Shown: in pieces, positions 17,962 to 25,601 of the stretch
How the letters are laid out: every line of letters starts with the position of its first letter
Numbering within the stretch: position 1 is the stretch's first letter
Assembly (NCBI GenBank): GCA_963817635.1
Contig: CAWFPR010000023.1
Span: 200,126-264,125 of the forward strand
Length of the DNA stretch: 64,000 nt
Direction: 5' to 3'
Source of the DNA: CAWFPR01 sp963817635
GTDB taxonomy: Bacteria; Acidobacteriota; Vicinamibacteria; Vicinamibacterales; 2-12-FULL-66-21
Program-made: the position numbers and the translations under genes
Notes under the pieces: generated by a model
What the model was told of the DNA's origin: nothing
Databases searched by the model: none
The model's input: the letters and a program-made list of their open reading frames with translations, nothing else

Positions 17962-18985
17962 TCAGCGGGTCAGGTTCAGCCGGGAGATGCGTCCGCGTTC
18001 TCCCGCGCCCCAGCCGATTGCCGCGTGTGGGGCGAAGCTGAACGTGTGGAAGCCTGGGGACTCCGTGGGTGACCACGTCCGTCCGTCGTCGTCCGAGCGG
18101 TCGGCGCCTGCGGGGCCGATCGCGATGAGCGACGTGGCCGTGCCGGGGACGTAGGCGACGACGGAGCGGAAGCCGGAAAGCCCGTGTTCTTTCGCGAGCG
18201 CCCACGTCCGTCCCCCATCGGACGTATAGACGACGTTGTCGATGGCCTCGCGCTCCTGACTGTAGTTGCCGCCGACGGCGACGCCGTGCATCGCGTCGCG
18301 GAAGGCGACGGAGAAGATGCCGGTGGCCTTGCCCGTCGCGAGCGGGGTCTGGGTGACGCTCCACGTCTTCCCGAAGTCGTCCGAGCGCAGTACCACGCGA
18401 AGCGGTCGTACCAATCCAGATGCGATTGCCCGCAACGGCGATGTTCGTGCCGCTGCCGGCGAACGCCCCCTCTCCGTCGAGCGCCGGCGGCAACGCCGCC
18501 GCGGGGACCCGTGACCAGGTCGTGCCGCCGTTCGATGTTCTCAGGACCACGAACTGACCCTTCACAGAGTCGCTGAAGGCGAGGCCGCGGTTCGCGTCGC
18601 GGAACGTCATCGCATCGAGGAAAATCTCCGGATCGGTGTTCCTGAACTGCTCGACCCAGCGGGCGCCGCCGTCCGTGGTCTTGAAGATGCGCGACGCGTC
18701 GCCGGGACCGATGCTCAGGATGTAGGCCGTCGAGGCGCTGAAGGCATCCACGTCGCGGAAGTCCAGCCGCTCGGCGCCGGGCACCGGCCGCGCCTGCCAC
18801 GTCGCCCCGCCGTCGATCGTCCGCACGACCGTGCCCCCGGCGCCGCTCGCCCAGGCGACCTGCGGTGAGACGGCGCTGACGCCGCGGAGCCGGGCCGTGA
18901 CACCGCTGGCCTGCTCCTGCCACGGCGAGACACCCTGAACCACCGACAACGCAACCACAGCCGCGAGCGCTGATTTCATCGACAT
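17962..18985 (-). CDS. Secreted YCF48/BNR-like beta-propeller protein (frameshifted)
   Basis: About 340 residues from the ATG at 18985 (MSMKSALAAVVALSVVQG signal peptide). The rest is a string of photosystem-stability-factor-like repeats: VVRTIDGGATWQARPV, IFKTTDGGARWVEQF, VVLRTSNGGTTWSRV, VLRSDDFGKTWSVTQ, VVYTSDGGRTWALAK and SDDDGRTWSPTE. Each repeat has the Asp-Gly-Gly-x-x-W turn of BNR/YCF48 blades. The frame shifts once near 18420. In non-photosynthetic bacteria such proteins are secreted, often annotated as oxidoreductases without proof. It lies downstream of the M16 pair on the same strand, separated by a mosaic of short repeats. Confidence 0.82.
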
Positions 18986-19106
18986 GACCACAGATGACAC
19001 AGATCACACGGATCCGTCAGCTGACAACTGCGACGGAATCTGTCGAGGGCCACTATCCCTCGACACCTCGACACCCTTTACCTTTTTCCATTTTCCATTT
19101 TCCATT
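18986..19106. repeat. Mosaic of three short-repeat families between YCF48-like and M16 genes
   Basis: Read on the minus strand, the 121-base gap consists of ATGGAAA heptamers (three units, about 19084-19106), then GTGTCGAG octamers (about 19056-19073), then ATCTGTGT-type words (about 18988-19012) running up to the start codon of the YCF48-like gene. No coding potential of its own is visible. Confidence 0.65.
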
Positions 19107-20549
19107 TCATTGCTGCTGCCTCCCCTCGGCGTCCAGCAGCACAATCCTGGCAATCCCCGTCGCCTTGAGCGGCGCCTCGATCGTGGCACGGTCGCCGACG
19201 ATCACAATCGACAGGTGATCGACGTCAACGTACTGCTTCGCGACCCGCATCACGTCGTCCGCGGTAACTGCCGACACGTCGCGCACGTAGTTCTGGTAGT
19301 AGTTCGCCGGCAGTCCCAGCACGGTCAACATCGTGATGGCCGAGTTGATTCCCCCCACCGACCCGAACTGGCCTGGAAGGCGCTGGATCAGCATGTCCTT
19401 CGTCATGGCGAGCTCGTCGCCGGTGATCGGCCTGGCGCCCTGGATGCCGCGCAGTTCCTTCATGAACTCGATGAGCGCCGCGTCGGTCTTCGCCGTCACG
19501 ATGTCGCCGCCCGCGCGGAACGGGCCGGGACCCTGACCGTACGCAAACGACGAGCTGACGCCGTAGCTGTAGCCCTTGTCTTCCCGGATGTTGGCGCTCA
19601 GTCTCGACTGGATGTGCCCGCCGAGCATCATGTTCATCACCTGAAGCGCGGCGTAGTCCTTCGTCGAGCGGGGCGGGCCGGGATTGCCGATGGCAAACGT
19701 GGACTGGGCGGCGCCGGGCTTGTCGACCAGGAAGATGGTGATCGGATGCGAGGCCGGCAGCGCGGGATAGGTGAATTCCGGTTTCTCTCCACCGGCCGGC
19801 CATGCGGCGAGCGCCTTCTCGACCGCCGGCTTCAGCTTCGCGCCGTCCACGTCGCCGACGACGGTGATGACGGCACGGCCCGGCCTGAAGTACGTGTCAT
19901 GGAACGCCACCACGTCGTCGCGCGTGATGGCCTTGATCGACGCCTCGTCGGCCTCCTGGCCGTACGGATGCGCAGCGCCGTAAAGCGTTCGCCCGAATAC
20001 GCGGTTCGCGATCGGGCGGGACTGCGCGTTGGCGCGCGTGAGCGCGATGAGGCGCTGCGCGCGAAGACGCTCGAGCGCGTCGGCCGGGAACGTCGAGTTG
20101 ACGAGCATGTCGGTCATGATCGCGAGCGTGGCCGGGAACTGCTCCGCGGTGGACGTGAACGACACGACGCCGTCTTCGTCGTCCACCGAGACGCCGACGT
20201 TCGCGCCGAGCATCTGCAGGTCCACCGCCAGCTGCTCGCCGCTGCGTGTTTTCGTGCCTTCCCGCATCATCGCCGCCGTCATCGCGGCGAGCCCGCGCTT
20301 CCCGTCCGGCTCGAACTGGTTCGCGCCGCCGATGAACGTGATCGAGAACGACACGAGCGGCAGTCCGTGGCGTTCCGAAACGACGAACTGGGCCCCGTCG
20401 GCGAGCTTCGACGTGGTCCAGGCGGGCACGCGCAGCGCCGGTACCGGTCCGGCGGGCGGAATCTGCTTGCGATCGAGCTTCTGCTGGGCGGCGACGGGGA
20501 CCAGGCACACGGCCGCCAGGCACAGGGCTCCAATGTATCGGTTACGCAT
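19107..20549 (-). CDS. Non-catalytic M16 peptidase family partner
   Basis: About 480 residues, with a signal peptide (MRNRYIGALCLAAVCLVPVAAQ). The start is ATG 20549, whose A is shared with the upstream stop (TGATG); a GTG one codon earlier is possible. The fold is M16-like (FSITFIGGANQFEPDGKRGLAAMTAAMMREGT), but the zinc motif HxxEH is replaced by AAMMREG, so it cannot bind zinc there. The C-terminal domain has REDKGYSYGVSSSF, the R/Y pair that binds substrate in the processing-peptidase alpha and beta system. It should pair with the catalytic M16 encoded immediately upstream to form a two-chain periplasmic protease. Confidence 0.88.
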   Translation of the reverse strand: MRNRYIGALCLAAVCLVPVAAQQKLDRKQIPPAGPVPALRVPAWTTSKLADGAQFVVSERHGLPLVSFSITFIGGANQFEPDGKRGLAAMTAAMMREGTKTRSGEQLAVDLQMLGANVGVSVDDEDGVVSFTSTAEQFPATLAIMTDMLVNSTFPADALERLRAQRLIALTRANAQSRPIANRVFGRTLYGAAHPYGQEADEASIKAITRDDVVAFHDTYFRPGRAVITVVGDVDGAKLKPAVEKALAAWPAGGEKPEFTYPALPASHPITIFLVDKPGAAQSTFAIGNPGPPRSTKDYAALQVMNMMLGGHIQSRLSANIREDKGYSYGVSSSFAYGQGPGPFRAGGDIVTAKTDAALIEFMKELRGIQGARPITGDELAMTKDMLIQRLPGQFGSVGGINSAITMLTVLGLPANYYQNYVRDVSAVTADDVMRVAKQYVDVDHLSIVIVGDRATIEAPLKATGIARIVLLDAEGRQQQ

Positions 20550-21937
20550 CACTGCACCCCCCCGCCAACCTTCTGGTTCTCGCCCGGCTTCGACGCCAGG
20601 TCCGGTTTCCCCATGGGGACGACGCTCAGCACGACGCGGCCCTTCGTCAGGTACTTCAGCGCCACGCGCTTGACGTCGGCAGGCGCGATGCTGCGCCGCT
20701 TCTCGTAGTCGGTCTTGAAATGGCCCGGATCGCCGAAATACCCCTCGCCGTTGGCGAGCTGGTTCGACTTACCCAGGTTCGACTGGAGCCCATTGAGAAA
20801 GGCCAGTTCGGTTCCGGCAATCGTGCCCTTGATCTCGTCGGCGGTCGGGCCCTCCTGCTTCAACCGATCGACGATCGCGTCGATCGATGCTTCCAGCTCC
20901 GTGAGCGTGTGACCGCCGCGCGGTGAAACAACAATGGCGAATTCGCCCGCGTTCTCGTTGCTGGACTGCCGCGCCGAGATCGAGGCGGCGGACTGCTCCT
21001 CGTAGACGAGCGCCTTGGTGAGCCTCGCGGTGCGCGGGCCCGCGAGAATCGGACCCAGCGCCTCGAGCGCGTAGCGGTCTTCGCTCTTCATGCCGGCCGT
21101 CGGCCACGTCAGGTAGAGTTGCGGCTGCGGCACACGGTCCTCGTAGACGAGCCGTTTTTCCGCCGGGAGCGTCACGGGCGCAACGGTCGGGCGGGTGATC
21201 GTCTTGCCGCGCGGGATGTCGCCGAAGTACTTCGTGACCCACGCTTTCGCCTGCGCGGGGTCGAAATCGCCGACGATCGTCATGATCGCGTTGTTCGGCG
21301 CGTAATACAGCCGGAAGAAGTTCTTCACGTCATCCTCCGACGCGGCCGACAGGTCGGCCATGCTGCCGATGACGTCCCACGAGTAGGGATTGGACGGCGG
21401 GTACAGCGCCGCCGAGATGATCTCGCCGGCGCGGCCGTACGGCTGGTTGTCCACCCCCTGCCGCCGCTCGTTCTTGACGATGTCGCGCTGCGCGTTGAGC
21501 TTGTCGATGTCGAGCGCATCGAGCAGATACCCCATCCGGTCGGCCTCGAGCCAGATCGTGGATTCCAGGTAGTTGGACGGCACCGTCTCGTAGTAGCTCG
21601 TCCGATCGTTGTTCGTCGTCCCGTTGTTGCCGCCGCCGACGCCGTTGGTGAGCTTGTCGTGGAGGCCGTACGGCACGTTGCCAGAACCGGTGAACATCAC
21701 GTGCTCGAACAGATGCGCGAAGCCGGTGCGCCCGGGCTGCTCGTTCTTCGAGCCGACGTGGAACCACATGTTGACGGCAACCGTCGGGGTCGATCGGTCG
21801 AGGGCGTAGATGACCGTCAGGCCATTGGGGAGCGTGTTTTTCTCGAACGGGATGTTGATCGCGCTCGACTTCTGCGCCGCCGCGGCCGTGACCGCGAGAG
21901 CGCAGACGAGCGCAGGAATTGCGCGCAGTGTTCGCAC
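20549..21937 (-). CDS. Catalytic M16 zinc peptidase, secreted
   Basis: 462 residues from GTG 21937, chosen because GAGGTG lies six bases upstream and a signal peptide (VRTLRAIPALVCALAVTAAAAQ) follows directly. The zinc site is HLFEH at residues 75-79, inside GRTGFAHLFEHVMFTGS, with the third ligand Glu about 75 residues later. NERRQGVDNQPYG and the FFRLYYAPNNAIMTIVGDFD strand are typical of the family. The product should cleave oligopeptides in the periplasm together with the non-catalytic partner encoded downstream, with which it overlaps at the stop. Both genes are free of frameshifts. Confidence 0.92.
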   Translation of the reverse strand: MRTLRAIPALVCALAVTAAAAQKSSAINIPFEKNTLPNGLTVIYALDRSTPTVAVNMWFHVGSKNEQPGRTGFAHLFEHVMFTGSGNVPYGLHDKLTNGVGGGNNGTTNNDRTSYYETVPSNYLESTIWLEADRMGYLLDALDIDKLNAQRDIVKNERRQGVDNQPYGRAGEIISAALYPPSNPYSWDVIGSMADLSAASEDDVKNFFRLYYAPNNAIMTIVGDFDPAQAKAWVTKYFGDIPRGKTITRPTVAPVTLPAEKRLVYEDRVPQPQLYLTWPTAGMKSEDRYALEALGPILAGPRTARLTKALVYEEQSAASISARQSSNENAGEFAIVVSPRGGHTLTELEASIDAIVDRLKQEGPTADEIKGTIAGTELAFLNGLQSNLGKSNQLANGEGYFGDPGHFKTDYEKRRSIAPADVKRVALKYLTKGRVVLSVVPMGKPDLASKPGENQKVGGGVQ

Positions 21938-22019
21938 GGATGTCACCTCGGATGGAATGTGAGGCAATTCTACAGCACGTGAACCCCGGCGCCCGGGGCG
22001 CAAAGCGCGGGACTGGCTG

Positions 22020-24140
22020 TCAGGTCAGCCTTATTGGCAGTTCCGTCGCCACCGTGCCGAACGCGCGGACGGCGGAGCCGATCGCCGGTGCGACGCACAC
22101 GATTGGGGTTTCCCCGGCGCCGGCCGACGCGAGGTCGGTGCGATCGATCAGGATCGTGTCGATCGTCGGGACATCGGCGAATCGCGGGACGCGGTACTGC
22201 TCCAGCGACGCGTTCAGAATGCGTCCGTTCCGGAACTCGATCGCCTCGAAGAGCGCACCACCGAGCCCCTGGATGACGGACCCCTCCACCTGGTTCCGGA
22301 GCCCGTCTGGATTGACGATCGCGCCGCACTCGAACGCGATGACGATCCGCTCGACCTTGAAGCCGCCCGGCGCGCGCGACACTTCGGCCGCGGTCGCGAC
22401 ATAGCTGCCCTTCTCGGTGCCGCACGCAATCCCCAGCGCGCGTCCCTGGGCGGACGGCTTGGGCCAACCGGACCGGTCCGCCACCGCCGTCAGCACTGCG
22501 CGGATGCGCTCGTCACTCAGGTGCGAGAAGCGGAAAGCGATCGGATCGATCTTCAGCCCGCGCGCAATCGCATCCATGTGCATCTCGCGCACGTAGTGGT
22601 TCGCCGTCGCCGCCAGGCCGCGGTACGACCCCTGGCGCAGCGGAGAATCCGATGGATGGAAGGCGATGCGCTGGTTCGGCACGTCGTAGGGTGTGCGAAT
22701 GCCCGCGTTGCCCGAGTTCCAGTTGTCGAACTCCCACGCGATGAGGCGACCGGCTGCGTCGGTCGCGGCTTTCACGTCGATGACGCCAGCCGGACGCAGG
22801 TAGCCCCACGTAAACTCCTCGGCGCGCGTCCATACGAGCTTCACCGGCTTCCCGGCGGCCTTCGCCAGGCGTGCCGCCTCGATGGCGGCCTGCCCTGTGT
22901 GCTTGCCCCCGTACGCCGATCCCGTGTCGGGCACGATCACGCGGACGCTGCCCTCGGGAATGCGAAACGCGTCGGCCAGCTCGCTGCGCACGCCGAAGGG
23001 GCGCTGCGTGCCGGTCCACACCGTCAGCTTGCCGCCGCTCCACTCCGCGACGGCCGCGCGCGGCTCGAGCGGCACGTGCGCGATGTACGGGATCCGGTAG
23101 CTGGCCTCGAACGTCCGCGCCGCCGTCACGCCGGCCACGTCCCCCGCGGTGAACGGCGACGGCGCGCGGCCGCCGGACGTCCCCTTCTTCAGGTGCTCGT
23201 AGATCGTGTCTGACGACGGTTGTCCTGACGTGGCGGACCACTGCACGTCGACGGCGTTCGCCGCGCGCCGCGCCGCCCGCTCGGTCGGCGCGACCACGCC
23301 CAGGAAGTCGCCATCGCGGACGACCGTCACGCCCGTCATCGCCCGCGCGCGGGCGTCGTTGACGGAGGTGAGCGCCGCGTCGTAGCTGTCTGGCCGGAGG
23401 ATGCGTCCGTGCAGAAGTCCCGGTCGGGTAATGTCGGGTGAATATTCGTGGCGTCCGGTCACGAACGAGCGGCCGTCCACTTTCTTTGCCGCATGCCCGC
23501 GAACGGTCCATTTGTCCGCCGGCGTGACCGCCGGTTCAGCGGCCACAGACCCGGTCAGCTTCTGCCCTTTCGTCAACTCGCCGTAGGACAACGAACGGCC
23601 ATCCCGCCCGACCACGCGGCCGTCCTTCGCCGCGAGCGTCGCGCGATCGACCTGCCAGCGCGCGGCGGCCTGATCGATCAGCATGTCGCGCGCCGTCGCG
23701 GCCGCGCGCGACAACTGACGGCCCATGCGCGGCGTGCTCTGGGAACCGAACGTGCCCGCGTCGTAGGGCACCAGGTCGGTGTCCGCCATCACGAGCGTCA
23801 CGGCCTCGAGCCCCACGCGCAGTTCGTCCGCGATCGCCTGGGCGAGCGAGGTCCGGATGTTCTGGCCGATTTCGGTCTTGCCCGTGTAGCCGGTCACGTG
23901 CCCTTGTTCGTCGATGTGCAGCCACGCGGCGAGTTCCGCTGCCTCGCCGCGCCCCTGCGCGCGGCCGCGGCCGGACTCCTGGGCGAAGAGCGACGGGATC
24001 GCGGACACGACGACGAGCCCGCCGCCGACCACGCGGATGAAATCGCGGCGTTCCAGCTCGAAGCGATAGCGGGCGGGCTCGGTAAGCTCGTAGCGCTCGA
24101 CCTCGATCCCGGGGCCCGACGGGTCGTGGATGTCGCTCAT
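22020..24140 (-). CDS. Molybdenum-binding subunit of an aldehyde/isoquinoline oxidoreductase-like enzyme (IorB/CoxL family)
   Basis: 706 residues from ATG 24140, which has GGGAGGTG in front (complement of 24144-24152). A twin-arginine signal (ELERRDFIRVVGGGLVVVSAI) indicates export in folded form. The xanthine-dehydrogenase-family Mo-binding domains follow: TGYTGKTEIGQNIRTS, the GSAYGGKHTGQAAIEAA glycine loop, PLRQGSYRGLAATANHY, and GAGETPI near the end, whose Glu is the family's catalytic base. It should hydroxylate an aldehyde or N-heterocycle using water, with electrons leaving through the 2Fe-2S subunit encoded upstream. The substrate is unknown. In this sequence it is joined in frame to the 2Fe-2S gene, probably through a lost base. 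Confidence 0.85.
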   Translation of the reverse strand: MSDIHDPSGPGIEVERYELTEPARYRFELERRDFIRVVGGGLVVVSAIPSLFAQESGRGRAQGRGEAAELAAWLHIDEQGHVTGYTGKTEIGQNIRTSLAQAIADELRVGLEAVTLVMADTDLVPYDAGTFGSQSTPRMGRQLSRAAATARDMLIDQAAARWQVDRATLAAKDGRVVGRDGRSLSYGELTKGQKLTGSVAAEPAVTPADKWTVRGHAAKKVDGRSFVTGRHEYSPDITRPGLLHGRILRPDSYDAALTSVNDARARAMTGVTVVRDGDFLGVVAPTERAARRAANAVDVQWSATSGQPSSDTIYEHLKKGTSGGRAPSPFTAGDVAGVTAARTFEASYRIPYIAHVPLEPRAAVAEWSGGKLTVWTGTQRPFGVRSELADAFRIPEGSVRVIVPDTGSAYGGKHTGQAAIEAARLAKAAGKPVKLVWTRAEEFTWGYLRPAGVIDVKAATDAAGRLIAWEFDNWNSGNAGIRTPYDVPNQRIAFHPSDSPLRQGSYRGLAATANHYVREMHMDAIARGLKIDPIAFRFSHLSDERIRAVLTAVADRSGWPKPSAQGRALGIACGTEKGSYVATAAEVSRAPGGFKVERIVIAFECGAIVNPDGLRNQVEGSVIQGLGGALFEAIEFRNGRILNASLEQYRVPRFADVPTIDTILIDRTDLASAGAGETPIVCVAPAIGSAVRAFGTVATELPIRLT

Positions 24141-24153
24141 CGCGCACCTCCCG

Positions 24154-24626
24154 CTACGGTGCTCTTTCATCCGCGCCGCCGCCGCCTTCACCGCCCGCAC
24201 GATCCGCGGATAGGTGCCGCACCGGCAGATGTTCCTGTCCATCGACTTGGCGATGTCGGCGTCGGTCGGGTCCGGATTGGACCGGAGCAGCGCGACCGTG
24301 GCCATCACCATCCCGGAGGTGCAGTAGCCGCACTGAAACGCCTCTGCCTCGAGGAACGCGTCCTGAACCGGGTGCAGGCGGTCACCTTCAGACAGCGATT
24401 CGATCGTGGTGATTTGCTTCCCGTTCGCCACGATGAGCCGCGTGACGCACGCGCGCGTCGCCACGCCGTCCATGAGCACCGTGCACGACCCGCACTGCCC
24501 TTCGCCACACCCGAACTTGCTCCCGGTGAGCCCCAGCTCGTATCTGAGCACCGACAACAGACTGTCGCCCGGCTCCCCGTCAATCGTGTGCGACTGGCCG
24601 TTGACGTGCAATTCGTATCGAGGCAA
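24154..24626 (-). CDS. 2Fe-2S subunit of the molybdo-oxidoreductase (IorA/CoxS family)
   Basis: About 158 residues. The N-terminal ferredoxin domain has CGEGQCGSC and a later Cys (ATRAC) for the plant-type cluster. The C-terminal four-helix domain has CGYC...CRCGTY for the second cluster. This is the standard CoxS layout, which carries electrons away from the molybdenum site. The TTG at 24626 is chosen because GGGAGG lies six bases upstream; an in-frame TTG at 24632 is too close to it. The frame here reads through into the next gene, but a TAG in another frame (24154-24156) just before a strong ribosome site suggests the real stop was lost to a one-base error. Confidence 0.8.
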
Positions 24627-24656
24627 CAGCAACCTCCCAATCAGCCGTCACTGACG

Positions 24657-24773
24657 AGCGACCGTGACTAGCGACTGGCGACCAGCGACTAGCGACTAGC
24701 GACTAGCGACTAGCGACTAGCGACTAGCGACTAGCGACTGAGACCAGCGACTAGCGACCAGCGACCAGCGACT
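24657..24773. repeat. AGCGACT heptamer array
   Basis: About sixteen units of AGCGACT with AGCGACC variants run in phase from 24657 to 24773, with two 6-base slips (near 24664 and 24740). The array fills the gap between the stop of a DUF4159 gene (24774) and the start of the 2Fe-2S gene, so it lies in the 5' leader of the latter, on the complementary strand orientation. Confidence 0.85.
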
Positions 24774-25601
24774 TCAATGTGTCAGCGCATACACGACGAT
24801 GTTGATCCCAAGCGCGTAGCCGTCCGGAGAAAAGAGGTAGAAGAACCGCGCGTCCTCCCCTTCCCGTTCCCACGCGTCCGAGATGTCAGTGTCGTGCGTC
24901 ATCACGACCATCAGCCGGCCGCGCGCGTCCGCGATCCCCGCGATGTCCGGCTCGGCGCTCTCGGGGCCGCGCTCCGAGGTGGCGCCGCCAAACCGCCGCC
25001 AGAACTGGATCGACGGAATCTGCGGCAGTTTCGGCACGATGAACATCGTCCGGAAGAGCGGATGGTCGGGCGTGAGCCGGACGATCGGATAGTCCTTCGG
25101 CGGCAGCACCCGGCCGATTTCCTCGACCCACTGGTCCCAGGCCCACTCACCCCAGAAGTCGTCCACGTAGAGAAAGCCGCCCTTGAGGAGATACTCGCGC
25201 AGCCGGATCACTTCCGCCTCGGACAGCCGCATGGTGCCGACGTCCTCCATCTCGATCATCGGGCACTCGAACAGGGCGTCGTCCGTGAGCTGGACGACGA
25301 GGTGGTTCGGTTCGCCGTCGGGCTGTTTGCTGATGCGGGTCTTGGTGAGTTCGGACAGGCGGATCGAGAAGTTCGTGTCGGCGTCGGGATAGTCGGTCCA
25401 CCATCCCGTGCCGCCGTCCTCGCGGCGGTCGCTCTCGTACATGCCGCGGCAGAACGTGAAGGCGCCGTCGAAGCTGTCGGCGGTCGGGAATCGGGGCGGC
25501 TCACGCCGGAACCCGCGGAACCGCCCCCGCTGGCCGAACTGCGCCGTCACGACGACCGACAGCGCGACGCCGATGGCGCACGCGATCGCGAGGCGTTTCA
25601 T
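24774..25601 (-). CDS. DUF4159 secreted protein
   Basis: 275 residues from ATG 25601 (MKRLAIACAIGVALSVVVTAQ signal peptide), intact. A Gly/Arg/Phe-rich stretch is followed by the DUF4159 domain: FTFCRGMYESD, WWTDYPDADTNFSIRLSELT, YLLKGGFLYVDDFWG, IVRLTPDHPLFRTMF, and VVMTHDTDISDAWE near the end. The fold resembles class I glutamine amidotransferases without an obvious catalytic triad. It starts within four bases of the stop of the upstream DUF4175-like gene (overlap) and is the last gene of the long vWA/MoxR operon. A second, diverged DUF4159 gene lies in the same operon at 33556. Confidence 0.85.
   Translation of the reverse strand: MKRLAIACAIGVALSVVVTAQFGQRGRFRGFRREPPRFPTADSFDGAFTFCRGMYESDRREDGGTGWWTDYPDADTNFSIRLSELTKTRISKQPDGEPNHLVVQLTDDALFECPMIEMEDVGTMRLSEAEVIRLREYLLKGGFLYVDDFWGEWAWDQWVEEIGRVLPPKDYPIVRLTPDHPLFRTMFIVPKLPQIPSIQFWRRFGGATSERGPESAEPDIAGIADARGRLMVVMTHDTDISDAWEREGEDARFFYLFSPDGYALGINIVVYALTH

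Noticed and set aside
18984..20708. Long frames antisense to real genes (also around 335-1639, 6340-7479, 26944-28608, 35762-38041, 39437-41965, 52617-55070)
   Set aside because: They are Arg/Ala/His-rich, lack domains or ribosome sites, and lie opposite genes with clear motifs. They arise from GC-rich third codon positions.
24657..24773. Possible CRISPR array
   Set aside because: The repeat unit is 7 bases with no spacers between units, and there are no cas genes. It is a simple tandem array.
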